The notes under the pieces were generated by a model. It was not told the origin of the DNA, did no database searches, and saw nothing but the letters and a program-made list of their open reading frames with translations. Made by a program: the position numbers and the translations under genes. Of a DNA stretch of 64,000 nt, positions 55,440 through 64,000 are shown piece by piece. The stretch's first letter is position 1. The number at the start of each line of letters is the position of its first letter. Source of the DNA: Burkholderia mayonis (lineage in GTDB: Bacteria; Pseudomonadota; Gammaproteobacteria; Burkholderiales; Burkholderiaceae); contig NZ_CP013387.1 of the NCBI RefSeq assembly GCF_001523745.2, positions 2,480,001-2,544,000 of the forward strand, given 5' to 3'.

Positions 55440-58085
55440 ATGTCGGCAAAGCACTTCAGATTCAAACAGGCGGTGCTGGTTGGCAGTTTGGCGGTAATGG
55501 CGGGCGTCGCAGCGTTGCCAGCGTCCGCGTCGGCCGCCGAAGCGTTCGGTTCGCCCGGCGCGACGCCGGTGAGAGGCCCAGCGGCCAAGTCGTTCCTCGG
55601 CACCGCGGTCAACGGCGCATCGCGGGTCTACTTCACCGGCTATCGCGGCATCCTGTCCGAGGTCTACTATCCGGTCCTCGACACCCCCGAATCCGTCGAC
55701 TTGCAGTTCCTGGTCGGCGATAGCGGCAAGACCTTCGTCGACGAAGAAAAGCTGCAGGCCTACTCGGCCGCGCAGACTGACACGCGCACGATGAGCTGGC
55801 AAGTGACCACCAGCAACAGCGCGCACAACTGGCAGATCCGCAAGATCGTCTTCGCCGATCCGAACTACAACGCGATCGTCCAGCGCGTCACCTTCACCGC
55901 GCTCAACGGCCACAAGGTCGGCGACTTCAACCTCTACATGCTGTCGAAGCCGTACCTCGACAACGCCGGCAGCAACAACACCGCGCAAACGGTGTCGGGC
56001 AGCGGCGGCACTGCGCTCGTCGCCAATCACAACAGCCGCTATTCGGCGCTCGTGACGAGCCGTCCGTGGAAGGCGGTCAACGGCGTCGGCATGACGTCGA
56101 ACGGCTTCGTCGGACAGAGCGACGGCTGGACCGACCTGCTCGGCGGCACCGCCGGCAAGACGATGGACTGGACCTTCTCGTCCGCCACCAACGGCAACGT
56201 CGCGCAGATGGGCTGGATCGACCTCGGCGATCCGACCGCGACGAGCGTGTCGTTCGACGTCGTGCTCGGCTTCGGCGGCACGCAGGACCAGGCGCTCGGC
56301 GATGCGAACACGGTGCTCGGCAGCGATCTCGCCGGCGAGCAGCAGCAGTACGACGCGGCGTGGCACAACTACGCGGCGGGCCTGTCGTCGCAGAACGGCG
56401 CCGCCGACGACGGCTACTATCTGGCCGCGATGACGCTCAAGACGATGCAGGACAAGAGCAACGGCGCGATGATCGCCGGCATCGGCACGCCGTGGGGGGA
56501 AACGCAGGGCGACGCGAATGCGGGCGGCTATCACCTCGTCTGGCCGCGCGATCTGTTCAAGTTCGCCAACGCGCTGACGACGGCGGGCGACACGTCGACC
56601 GCCACGAGCGTCGTCGATTATCTGTTCAATACGCTGCAACAGACGACCGACTGCGGCGCCGCCGAATACAACGCATCCGGCTGCTCACAGGGCTACAGCC
56701 GCGTCGGGCGCTTCCCGCAGAACGCGTGGGTGAACGGCTGGCCGTATTGGCAAGGCACGCAGATGGACGAGCAGGCGATGCCGATCATCCTCGCGTGGCG
56801 GCTCGGCCCGAGCGTGTTCAATCCGTTGTGGCCGAAGATCAAGCTCACCGCCAACTACATCGTCGACACCGGTCCGTGGACCTATCAGGAGCGCTGGGAG
56901 GAGAACGCCGGCTATTCGCCGTCGACCATCGCCGCCGAGATCGCCGGCCTCGTCACGGCAGCCGACATCGCGACGCAGAACGGCGACACGACGAGCGCCG
57001 CGCGCTACCTCGCCGCAGCCGACTACTGGCAGGAGAACGTCGCGGCGTGGACGTACACGTCGACCGGCTCGTTCGGCAACGGCAGCTACTACATCCGGAT
57101 CAATCCGGCGAGCCGCTCCGGCACCGGCACCGATCGCGCGAGCTTCGCGCCGACAGCGGGCCCGGACACGCCGCAGACGCTGTCCGTCAAGAACGGCGGC
57201 GGCAGCCACGACGCGCGGCGCGTCGTCGACGGCGGCTTCTTCGAACTGGTCCGGATGGGCGTCAAGCGCGCGACGGATTCGACCATCGTCAACACGATCT
57301 CGGTCTACGACAGCGTGCTCGGCCAGTCGCTGAGCCTGGCGAACACGCCGGCGCTCTCGCCCAACGCGTGGTTCCGCTACAACTTCGACGGCTACGGCGA
57401 GCACAACGACGGCAGCAACTTCGACGGCGCCGGAGCCGGCCGCTTGTGGCCGATCTTCACCGCCGAGCGCGGCATGTACGAGATCGCGCGTCAAGGCAGC
57501 GGCGGCGCGGGCAGCGCGTATTTCTCGACGCTCAAGCAATTGACGACGCCCGAGGGCTTCCTGCCGGAACAAGTGTGGTCGAATTCGACGACGCTGCCCG
57601 ACGGCTGGGCCGTGACCACGCCGGCCGGCTACGCGCCGGGCCAGCCGACCAAGTCGATCGCGCCGCTGAACTGGGCGATGGGCGAGTACATCAGCCTGCT
57701 GGCGTCGATTCAGGCCGGCCGCATCGTCGACATTCCGTCGGTCGTCTGCGCGCGCTACAACAATTGCGTCGCGCCGCTGCGGAGCGGGCAGGTGTCGGTG
57801 GCGATCAACGTCAACGCCAGCACCCAGCTCGGCCAGCAGGTCTACGTGACGGGCAGCGTCGCCGCACTCGGGAACTGGAACACCGATCTCGGCATTCCGG
57901 TCGACCCGACCCATTACCCGGTGTGGAGCAACACCGTCAACATGCCAGCCGGTCAGGCGATTCAGTACAAGTACTATCGCAAGAACGCGGACGGCAGCGT
58001 GACGTGGGAGAACGGGTCGGGCAATCGGCAGCTCCAGACGCCGACGAGCGGCACGCTGACGCTGAACGATCAGGTGAACTGGTGA
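55440..58085 (+). CDS. Secreted glucoamylase (GH15) with C-terminal starch-binding CBM20
   Basis: 881 residues from ATG 55440 (GGAG upstream). Signal peptide 'FKQAVLVGSLAVMAGVAALP' with cleavage near 'SASAAEA'. An N-terminal beta domain (to about residue 290) is followed by the (alpha/alpha)6 GH15 catalytic domain: 'YHLVWPRDLFKFANAL', the acid Glu in 'QERWEENAGYSPSTI', and the base region 'TPEGFLPEQVW'. The last ~100 residues are a CBM20 ('VYVTGSVAALGNWNTDLGIP', 'VTWENGSGNRQLQTP'). It releases glucose from starch or glycogen outside the cell. The stop overlaps the start of a small downstream gene. Confidence 0.95.
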   Translation: MSAKHFRFKQAVLVGSLAVMAGVAALPASASAAEAFGSPGATPVRGPAAKSFLGTAVNGASRVYFTGYRGILSEVYYPVLDTPESVDLQFLVGDSGKTFVDEEKLQAYSAAQTDTRTMSWQVTTSNSAHNWQIRKIVFADPNYNAIVQRVTFTALNGHKVGDFNLYMLSKPYLDNAGSNNTAQTVSGSGGTALVANHNSRYSALVTSRPWKAVNGVGMTSNGFVGQSDGWTDLLGGTAGKTMDWTFSSATNGNVAQMGWIDLGDPTATSVSFDVVLGFGGTQDQALGDANTVLGSDLAGEQQQYDAAWHNYAAGLSSQNGAADDGYYLAAMTLKTMQDKSNGAMIAGIGTPWGETQGDANAGGYHLVWPRDLFKFANALTTAGDTSTATSVVDYLFNTLQQTTDCGAAEYNASGCSQGYSRVGRFPQNAWVNGWPYWQGTQMDEQAMPIILAWRLGPSVFNPLWPKIKLTANYIVDTGPWTYQERWEENAGYSPSTIAAEIAGLVTAADIATQNGDTTSAARYLAAADYWQENVAAWTYTSTGSFGNGSYYIRINPASRSGTGTDRASFAPTAGPDTPQTLSVKNGGGSHDARRVVDGGFFELVRMGVKRATDSTIVNTISVYDSVLGQSLSLANTPALSPNAWFRYNFDGYGEHNDGSNFDGAGAGRLWPIFTAERGMYEIARQGSGGAGSAYFSTLKQLTTPEGFLPEQVWSNSTTLPDGWAVTTPAGYAPGQPTKSIAPLNWAMGEYISLLASIQAGRIVDIPSVVCARYNNCVAPLRSGQVSVAINVNASTQLGQQVYVTGSVAALGNWNTDLGIPVDPTHYPVWSNTVNMPAGQAIQYKYYRKNADGSVTWENGSGNRQLQTPTSGTLTLNDQVNW

Positions 58086-58426
58086 GCTCGCGCGCGAGTT
58101 GGCTGGCGCTTGCTGCGGCGATGCTGCTCGGAATGGCTGCGGCAGGTTGGCGCTATGGACTGCTTGCGAATCGGGAGCCGATTCCGGCGGCCGCGCCTGC
58201 GCCGACCTCGCTTGCGCCCGACCATGCGCAGCCCGCGCCGCCGCCTCCGCCCGCGCCGCCGAACCGGCCGCTCGTCAAGGCGCTGCCGCCCGTCAAGGTC
58301 AAGCCGGGCGGGACCGGTTGGAGCCCCGATCCGGCGACGACGCGGGCGCCCGTCGAAGGGCAGCGCGGTGCGCCCGACATCCCCGGCGCTCAGCCGTTGC
58401 GGCCGCCGGCGGCGGCTTCGCCATGA
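58082..58426 (+). CDS. Small membrane-anchored, Pro/Ala-rich protein
   Basis: 114 residues from a GTG at 58082 that overlaps the glucoamylase stop (GTGA), so translation is probably coupled. An N-terminal hydrophobic segment ('SWLALAAAMLLGMAAAGW') is either a membrane anchor or signal peptide. The rest is Pro- and Ala-rich ('QPAPPPPPAPPNRPLV', 'KALPPVKVKPGGTGWSPDP') and should be extended in the periplasm. No domain recognised. The layout resembles pilot or secretion-helper proteins, so a role in glucoamylase export is possible but only inferred. Confidence 0.65.
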   Translation: MSSRASWLALAAAMLLGMAAAGWRYGLLANREPIPAAAPAPTSLAPDHAQPAPPPPPAPPNRPLVKALPPVKVKPGGTGWSPDPATTRAPVEGQRGAPDIPGAQPLRPPAAASP

Positions 58427-58859
58427 GCACGGCTTGAACGGCCCAGGCATCGCCTGATGTTGCCGGGAACGTCCGTCGATTGAGCCATGCATACCCGGTC
58501 GACGGACGGACTGACGCCGGCTTTCCATCCATCGGAAAGTCACCGGTTCGGTCATATTCGCCGCAACATCTCGAATTCGCCCGATGCCTCGATGAAGATC
58601 GAGACCATACGATTTCAGCCACGCCTTCATCCGGTACGCGCGACGATTCATCCATTTTGGATGACGAATCAACGCCATCCCCGATGACGACATTCCATTC
58701 AGAAATGCGATCGAACCGCCCAAGCGCTCGGCCATTCCGGACGCTCGCAAGCGGCGTTCGACAGCGAGCACACAGCCTGCTGAAAGCAAATCGTCATCGA
58801 CGACACCCCCATCCCCGGCCCCCGGGAATCCCCTAGGCAGACACGTCCGACGTCTCGCA
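58427..58859. other. Intergenic, no gene seen
   Basis: About 430 bp between the small protein gene and the ROK operator. No conserved gene or clear terminator found. Confidence 0.4.
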
Positions 58860-58888
58860 GTTAAATAAATCAACTTGATTTATTTAAC
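58860..58888. promoter_or_regulatory. 29-bp perfect palindrome, operator of the ROK operon
   Basis: GTTAAATAAATCAA-C-TTGATTTATTTAAC, 14-bp arms with a one-base centre and no mismatch, 35 bp before the ROK start codon. It is very AT-rich in a GC-rich genome and overlaps the expected promoter. Strong candidate binding site for the ROK repressor encoded next to it. Confidence 0.85.
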
Positions 58889-58923
58889 CTCTGGCGAATC
58901 GCGCCAAACCCGGAGGAGACATC

Positions 58924-60174
58924 ATGAGGAGTCCGCACATCGGCCAGGGCAGCAATTCGGCCAACGTGCGCCGCTACAACGAGCGCCTCCTGCTGAAGGC
59001 CCTGCGGCGCGCGGGCAGCGCGTCGAAGGCCGATCTCGCGCGGCTCGCCAATCTGACGGGCACCGCGGTCGGCGGCATCATCGCGTCGCTCGCCGACGCG
59101 AAGCTGATCGAATTCGCCGGCCGCCGCGTCGAAGGCCAGCGCGGCCAGCCCGCATCGCTGATCCGCCTCGATCCGCGCGGCGCGTTCGGTATCGGCGTGC
59201 GCCTCGACCGGATGCGCATCGAGACGGCGCTCGTCAACTTCGCCGGCGACGTGCTCGGCCGCCGCTCGCACGATACGCTGCTCCCGCCGCCCGCCGTCGT
59301 GCTCGACATCGTCCGGGAAGACGTCGACGCGATGCAGCAGCTCCTCTCCGCGCACGAACGCGAACGCCTGACGGGCGTCGGCGTCGCGCAGCCGTACAAC
59401 CTCGGCAGTTGGCTGCGCGAGCTCGACCTGCCAGCCGACGCGTTCGGCGCGTGGGCCGAAGTCGATTTCGCGAGCGAACTCGATCGTGCGATCGCGCTGC
59501 CCGTCTTCAGCGAAAACGACGGCAACGCCGCCGCGATCGCCGAGCTGTTCTACGGCTGCGGCCGGCAGCGCGACGATTTCGTCTACCTGTTCCTCGGGCC
59601 GGCGATCGGCGGCGGCATCGCGGTCGACGGCGACTGCCTGCGCGGCGTCACCGGCAACGCCGGCGACTTCGCGATGATGCCGGTGCCGCCGAGCCGCCTG
59701 CCTTCGGCGCCGAATCCGCGCGGCGCGTGGGACATCCTGATCACGCGCGCGTCGCTCAACGGGCTCATCCGGCATCTGCGCTACTGCGGCGAACCCGTCG
59801 AGAATCGCGCAGATCTCGAAGCCTGCATCGCGCGCGGCGCGAAGGCCGTCGACGAATGGATCGACGATTGCGTCGACGCGCTCGCGCCCGCGCTGCGCGC
59901 GGCGCTCGCCGTGCTCGAATCGCCCGTCGTCGTGCTCGACGCCGACACCGACGCCGGCCTGATCGACACGCTGATCGCACGCCTGCATGCGGCGCTCGCG
60001 GCAAACGCGCCGGAAGCGCGCGGCACGCCCGCGCTGGTGCGCGGCTCGTTCGGCTCGGACGCCGGCGCGATCGGCGCCGCGACGCTGCCGATGTTCTTCA
60101 ACTTCTCCCCCCGCGCCGGCATCCTCAGAGGCGCAAGCGCGGAATCGCAGGAGGCCAGATATGCGGCGTTCTGA
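58924..60174 (+). CDS. ROK-family transcriptional regulator
   Basis: 416 residues, preceded by GGAGGAGAC. N-terminal winged helix ('[20 protein letters not shown]', '[20 protein letters not shown]'), then a ROK sugar-kinase-like domain with '[20 protein letters not shown]' and '[15 protein letters not shown]'. The zinc motif usual in ROK proteins (C-x-C-x4-C) is absent: the region after '[11 protein letters not shown]' has no Cys cluster. It probably represses the sugar transporter genes and itself through the palindrome just upstream, released by the sugar. It overlaps the ATPase gene by 14 bp. Confidence 0.9.
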   Translation: MRSPHIGQGSNSANVRRYNERLLLKALRRAGSASKADLARLANLTGTAVGGIIASLADAKLIEFAGRRVEGQRGQPASLIRLDPRGAFGIGVRLDRMRIETALVNFAGDVLGRRSHDTLLPPPAVVLDIVREDVDAMQQLLSAHERERLTGVGVAQPYNLGSWLRELDLPADAFGAWAEVDFASELDRAIALPVFSENDGNAAAIAELFYGCGRQRDDFVYLFLGPAIGGGIAVDGDCLRGVTGNAGDFAMMPVPPSRLPSAPNPRGAWDILITRASLNGLIRHLRYCGEPVENRADLEACIARGAKAVDEWIDDCVDALAPALRAALAVLESPVVVLDADTDAGLIDTLIARLHAALAANAPEARGTPALVRGSFGSDAGAIGAATLPMFFNFSPRAGILRGASAESQEARYAAF

Positions 60175-61714
60175 TCCGTCACGTCCGTTGCTCGAGATGC
60201 GCGGCATCAGCAAGACGTTCCCCGCCGTGCGCGCGCTCGTCGACGTGAGCCTCACCGTCCGTCCCGGCGAAATCCATTCGCTGATGGGCGAGAACGGCGC
60301 GGGCAAGTCGACGCTCATCAAGATCCTGTCGGGCGCGTACCAGGCCGATCCCGGCGGCGAAATTCTCATCGACGGCGCGCCGGTCGCGATCGACGGCCCG
60401 CTCGCCGCCCGCGATGCCGGCGTCGCCGTGATCTACCAGGAACTGTGCCTCGCGCCGAACCTGACCGTCGCGGAGAACATCTACGTGGGCCGCGAGCTGC
60501 GCCGCGGCAACGGCCGCTGGGGCACGATCGACCGCGCCGCAATGGCGCGCGGCTGCCAGGACGTGCTCGAGCGACTCGGCGCGGACTTCGGGCCGAACAC
60601 GCTCGTCGGCACGCTGTCGATCGCCGAGCAGCAGCTCGTCGAGATCGCGCGCGCCGTCCACACGAAGGCGCGCATCCTCGTGATGGACGAACCGACCACG
60701 CCGCTGTCGTCGCGCGAGACCGAGAACCTGTTCCGGCTGATCCGGCAACTGCGCGCCGAAGGCCTCGCGATCATCTACATCAGCCACCGGATGGCGGAGA
60801 TCTACGAGCTGTCCGACCGCGTGTCGGTGCTGCGCGACGGCGCGTACGTCGGCACGCTCGACCGCGACGCGCTGTCGGCCGAGCGGCTCGTCGGCATGAT
60901 GGTCGGCCGCGACATCTCCGGCTTCTACAAGAAAGCGCACGCGCCGTACGACCCCGGCAATCTGCTGCTGTCGGTGCGCGACGTCGCGGACGGCGGCCGC
61001 GTGCGCGGCTGCAGCCTCGATCTGCACGCGGGCGAAGTGCTCGGCATCGCGGGCCTCGTCGGCGCGGGCCGCACCGAGCTCGCGCGGCTCATCTTCGGTG
61101 CGGAGCCGCGCGTGCGCGGCGAAATCAAGCTCGGCGGCGAGACGTTCGATGCGCATTCTCCGCGCGACGCGATCGACGCCGGGCTCGTCTACCTGACCGA
61201 GGATCGCAAGCGCCAGGGCCTGTTCCTCGACATGAGCGTGCGCGACAACATCAACATCTCGGTCTGCGGGCGCGACGCGCGGCTCGGCGCGCTCGATCTC
61301 GCGCGCGGCGCGCAGCGGGCGCGCGATGCGATCGCGTCGCTGTCGATCCGCGTGCCGCATGCGAACGTCAACGTCGGCGCGCTGTCGGGCGGCAACCAGC
61401 AGAAAGTCCTGCTGTCGCGCCTGCTCGAGACGAAGCCGCGCGTGCTGATCCTCGACGAGCCGACGCGCGGCGTCGACATCGGCGCGAAATCGGAGATCTA
61501 CCGGATCATCAACGATCTCGCGCGCGCCGGCGTCGGCGTCATCGTGATCTCGAGCGAGTTGCCGGAGATCATCGGCGTCGCCGATCGCGTTCTCGTGATG
61601 CGCGAAGGCAGGATCGCCGGCGAGCTCGGCGGACACACGGGCGAGCGGATCACGCAGGAAGCGATCATCGCGCTCGCCACCGGCTCCCGCACCGAAGCGG
61701 CGGCCGCGCACTGA
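60161..61714 (+). CDS. Sugar ABC transporter, ATP-binding protein (RbsA-like, two domains)
   Basis: 517 residues from ATG 60161, with AGGAGG inside the end of the ROK gene. The first ABC domain has Walker A '[12 protein letters not shown]', signature-like '[15 protein letters not shown]' and Walker B 'ILVMDEPTT'. The second has a degenerate P-loop '[10 protein letters not shown]' and '[16 protein letters not shown]', '[13 protein letters not shown]'. This tandem layout is typical of ribose/fructose/xylose-type importers. It powers the permease at 61757. Confidence 0.94.
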   Translation: MRRSDPSRPLLEMRGISKTFPAVRALVDVSLTVRPGEIHSLMGENGAGKSTLIKILSGAYQADPGGEILIDGAPVAIDGPLAARDAGVAVIYQELCLAPNLTVAENIYVGRELRRGNGRWGTIDRAAMARGCQDVLERLGADFGPNTLVGTLSIAEQQLVEIARAVHTKARILVMDEPTTPLSSRETENLFRLIRQLRAEGLAIIYISHRMAEIYELSDRVSVLRDGAYVGTLDRDALSAERLVGMMVGRDISGFYKKAHAPYDPGNLLLSVRDVADGGRVRGCSLDLHAGEVLGIAGLVGAGRTELARLIFGAEPRVRGEIKLGGETFDAHSPRDAIDAGLVYLTEDRKRQGLFLDMSVRDNINISVCGRDARLGALDLARGAQRARDAIASLSIRVPHANVNVGALSGGNQQKVLLSRLLETKPRVLILDEPTRGVDIGAKSEIYRIINDLARAGVGVIVISSELPEIIGVADRVLVMREGRIAGELGGHTGERITQEAIIALATGSRTEAAAAH

Positions 61715-61756
61715 GCGGCCACCGTCGACTTGTCATCTCACTTTCAGGTTATCGCC

Positions 61757-62791
61757 ATGACCCAACAGATGAAGCAAAGCGAGATCGCTTCCGTGCCGCC
61801 CGGTCCGGCGCAGCACCGCGCGCCGCAGCGCGCCGCCGACCACCGCGCGCGCATGCAGGCGCTGATGCGCACGGCCGGCATGCTGCCCGTCCTCATGCTC
61901 CTGTGCATCGGCTTCGGCTTCATGACTGACGGTTTCTTCACGCTTCAGAACCTGTCGATCGTCACGCAGCAGGCGTCGATCAACATCGTGCTCGCCGCCG
62001 GCATGACGTTCGTGATCCTGACGGGTGGCATCGACCTGTCGGTCGGCTCGGTGCTCGCCGCCGCCGCCGTCGCGTCGCTTCTCGCATCGAACATTCCCGG
62101 CTGGGGCTGGCTCGGGATTCCCGTCGCGCTGCTGGTCGGGCTCGCGTTCGGCGTCGTCAACGGCGGGCTGATCTCGTTCCTGCGCCTGCCGCCCTTCATC
62201 GTCACGCTCGGCGCGCTGACCGCCGTGCGCGGGATCGCCCGCCTGATCGGCAACGATGCGACGATCTTCAACCCGCAGCTGCCGTTCGCGTTCATCGGCA
62301 ACGGTTCGATCCTCGGTGTGCCGTGGCTCGTCGTGATCGCGCTCGCCGTCGTCGCGATCTCGTGGTTCATCCTGCGCCGCACGGTGCTCGGCATGCGAAT
62401 CTACTCGGTCGGCGGCAACCCGGAAGCCGCGCGGCTGTCCGGCATCAACGTGCGCGGCATCGAACTCTTCGTCTACGCGACGTCGGGCCTGCTCGCCGGC
62501 CTCGGCGCGCTAATGTCGGCCGCGCGGCTCTATGCGGCCAACGGCCTGCAGCTCGGCCAGTCGTACGAGCTCGACGCGATCGCCGCGGTGATCCTCGGCG
62601 GCACGAGTTTCGTCGGCGGCGTCGGCTCGATCGTCGGCACGCTGATCGGCGCGCTGATCATCGCGGTGCTGTCGAACGGGCTCGTGCTGCTCGGCGTGTC
62701 CGACATCTGGCAGTACATCATCAAGGGGCTCGTGATCATCGGCGCCGTCGCGCTCGACCGCTACCGCCAGCACGAATCGGCCCGCACCTGA
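61757..62791 (+). CDS. Sugar ABC transporter, permease (RbsC-like)
   Basis: 344 residues from ATG 61757. Around ten hydrophobic spans with the family motif 'FVILTGGIDLSVGSVLA', 'GLISFLRLPPFIVTLGALTA' and 'AAVILGGTSFVGGVGSIVGT'. It forms the channel of the importer with the RbsA-like ATPase 42 bp upstream. The N-terminal ~45 residues are cytoplasmic and variable. Confidence 0.94.
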   Translation: MTQQMKQSEIASVPPGPAQHRAPQRAADHRARMQALMRTAGMLPVLMLLCIGFGFMTDGFFTLQNLSIVTQQASINIVLAAGMTFVILTGGIDLSVGSVLAAAAVASLLASNIPGWGWLGIPVALLVGLAFGVVNGGLISFLRLPPFIVTLGALTAVRGIARLIGNDATIFNPQLPFAFIGNGSILGVPWLVVIALAVVAISWFILRRTVLGMRIYSVGGNPEAARLSGINVRGIELFVYATSGLLAGLGALMSAARLYAANGLQLGQSYELDAIAAVILGGTSFVGGVGSIVGTLIGALIIAVLSNGLVLLGVSDIWQYIIKGLVIIGAVALDRYRQHESART

Positions 62792-62867
62792 CGCAGCGAA
62801 CCGCCATGCGGCGCGCGCGCAGGTCCTCGCGCGCGCCCTCCATCACGGACCATACGGAGACAACGAC

Positions 62868-63815
62868 ATGTTGGAGATCAAGCACAAGCTCGTTCAGACC
62901 GGCCTCGCATGCGCGCTCGCGTTCGCGGCATGCGCCGCCCACGCGGCCGACAAGCCGCTCAAGTCAATCGGCATCACCGTCGGCTCGCTCGGCAATCCGT
63001 ACTTCGTCACCGTCGTGAAAGGCGCCGAAGCGCAGGCGAAGGAAATCAATCCGAACGCGAAAGTCACCGCGGTTTCCGCCGATTACGACCTGAACAAGCA
63101 GTTCACGCAGATCGACAACTTCATCTCGGCACGCGTCGACATGATCCTGCTGAACGCCGCCGATCCGAAGGCGATCGAGCCCGCCGTGCGCAAGGCGCGG
63201 GCGGCCGGCATCGCGGTGGTGGCGGTCGACGTCGCGGCGGCCGGCGCGGACGCGACTGTGCAGACGAACAACGTGAAGGCGGGCGAACTCGCCTGCGACT
63301 ACCTCGCGAAGAAGCTCGGCGGCAAGGGCAACGTGATCATCGAGAACGGCCCGCAGGTGTCCGCGGTCGTCGATCGCGTGAACGGCTGCAAGGCTGTGCT
63401 CACGAAGAATCCGGGCCTCAAGCTGCTGTCGAGCGATCAGGACGGCAAGGGCTCGCGCGAAGGCGGGATGAACGCGATGCAGGGCTACCTGACGCGCTTT
63501 CCGAAGGTCGATGGTCTCTTCACGATCAACGATCCGCAGGCGATCGGCAGCGACCTCGCCGCGAAGCAGTTGCATCGCAACGGCATCGTGATCACGTCGG
63601 TCGACGGCGCGCCCGATATCGAGACCGCGCTCAAGAGCGACACGCAGGTGCAGGCGTCGTCGAGCCAGGACCCGTTCGCGATGGCGAAGAAGGCCGTCGC
63701 GGTCGGCTACGGGATCATGAACGGGCACAAGCCCGCCAATTCGATGATCCTGCTCGAACCCACACTCATCACGCGCGACAACGTGAAGAGCTACAAGGGC
63801 TGGAGCGCGCATTGA
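62868..63815 (+). CDS. Sugar ABC transporter, periplasmic binding protein (RbsB-like)
   Basis: 315 residues. Signal peptide ending at 'AAHAADKPL' (cleavage near residue 27), preceded by GGAG. Periplasmic-binding fold of the ribose/fructose group: 'SIGITVGSLGNPYFVTVVKG', 'DNFISARVDMILLNAADPKA', 'TVQTNNVKAGELACDYLAKK', 'VDGLFTINDPQAIGSDLAAK'. It determines the sugar specificity, which cannot be read from sequence alone. Last gene of the ROK operon in the window. Confidence 0.94.
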   Translation: MLEIKHKLVQTGLACALAFAACAAHAADKPLKSIGITVGSLGNPYFVTVVKGAEAQAKEINPNAKVTAVSADYDLNKQFTQIDNFISARVDMILLNAADPKAIEPAVRKARAAGIAVVAVDVAAAGADATVQTNNVKAGELACDYLAKKLGGKGNVIIENGPQVSAVVDRVNGCKAVLTKNPGLKLLSSDQDGKGSREGGMNAMQGYLTRFPKVDGLFTINDPQAIGSDLAAKQLHRNGIVITSVDGAPDIETALKSDTQVQASSSQDPFAMAKKAVAVGYGIMNGHKPANSMILLEPTLITRDNVKSYKGWSAH

Positions 63816-64000
63816 TTCGTCACGGCCGCTCGCGCCCGGGGGCGATGCGCCCGATGGTGCGGATGCCTGAATGATGTGCGGTAGTCGCAGGCCGGCGCAA
63901 CGCGTCGGCCCGAACGCCGATGCTTGCGCAACGCCGGGGGCTCAACATCCGGCTCTCGGCCATGAGCGGAAGCTCGCTCGATCGGGAACAAAGCTCCGCT

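Noticed and set aside
63816..64000. A further gene of the sugar operon at the window end
   Set aside because: No start codon with conserved coding sequence is visible in the last 185 bp.

Overview
The window is GC-rich (mostly about 65-68%) DNA packed with bacterial genes. Codon use, the mix of catabolic operons, biosynthetic clusters and LysR/IclR/ROK/AraC regulators, and the overall protein style suggest a Burkholderia of the pseudomallei/thailandensis group, probably the accessory-rich second chromosome. That assignment is inferred from general resemblance; no rRNA or other marker gene is present. I see no tRNA, rRNA, CRISPR array, insertion sequence or prophage.

Layout. (1) 1-6219: an acyl-CoA/terpenoid- or leucine-type catabolic operon: acyl-CoA dehydrogenase (cut by the window edge), enoyl-CoA hydratase, biotin-dependent carboxylase alpha subunit, beta-keto acid cleavage enzyme (BKACE), then an acyl-CoA synthetase followed by a rho-independent terminator. 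(2) 6598-8351: divergent isochorismatase-like hydrolase and GlxA-type AraC regulator sharing a promoter with an inverted repeat. (3) 8938-16518: a tight eight-gene operon for a modified fatty acid: desaturase, acyl carrier protein, cyclopropane-synthase-like methyltransferase, second desaturase, amidohydrolase, fatty acyl-AMP ligase, hotdog thioesterase and alpha/beta hydrolase. A Tat-exported GMC oxidoreductase follows at 16792. (4) 18704-22797: a secreted DUF3857/transglutaminase-like protein, debris of LysR genes, and an L-lactate dehydrogenase-like flavoprotein. (5) 23138-28239 (minus): GYD protein, glutamine synthetase, and E1alpha, E1beta and E2 of a 2-oxoacid dehydrogenase in one operon. 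(6) 28921-32845 (minus): IclR regulator, amino-acid ABC transporter and formimidoylglutamase. (7) 34479-43036: a LysR regulator convergent with a six-gene minus-strand operon encoding isonitrile synthase, Fe/2-oxoglutarate oxygenase, HpaB-type monooxygenase, asparagine synthetase, quinone reductase and class III extradiol dioxygenase. (8) 43651-52559: accessory genes including a secreted NHL beta-propeller with a truncated domain remnant downstream, SnoaL-like protein, SDR, glycine-zipper protein, a third desaturase, a hexanucleotide repeat and a PhnD-like protein. (9) 51657-55284: LysR, M20 amidohydrolase and MFS transporter. (10) 55440-58426: secreted GH15 glucoamylase with a C-terminal CBM20, plus an overlapping small membrane-anchored protein. 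(11) 58860-63815: a ROK repressor with a perfect 29-bp palindromic operator and a ribose/fructose-type sugar ABC transporter.

The two most interesting systems are the acyl-ACP lipid operon in (3) and the isonitrile operon in (7). The first looks like polyyne/terminal-alkyne logic (ligase, ACP, desaturases, thioesterase) with a cyclopropane-type methyltransferase added. The second resembles pvcABC with three extra genes, which suggests aromatic ring cleavage and amidation of an isonitrile scaffold. Products of both are unknown to me from sequence alone.
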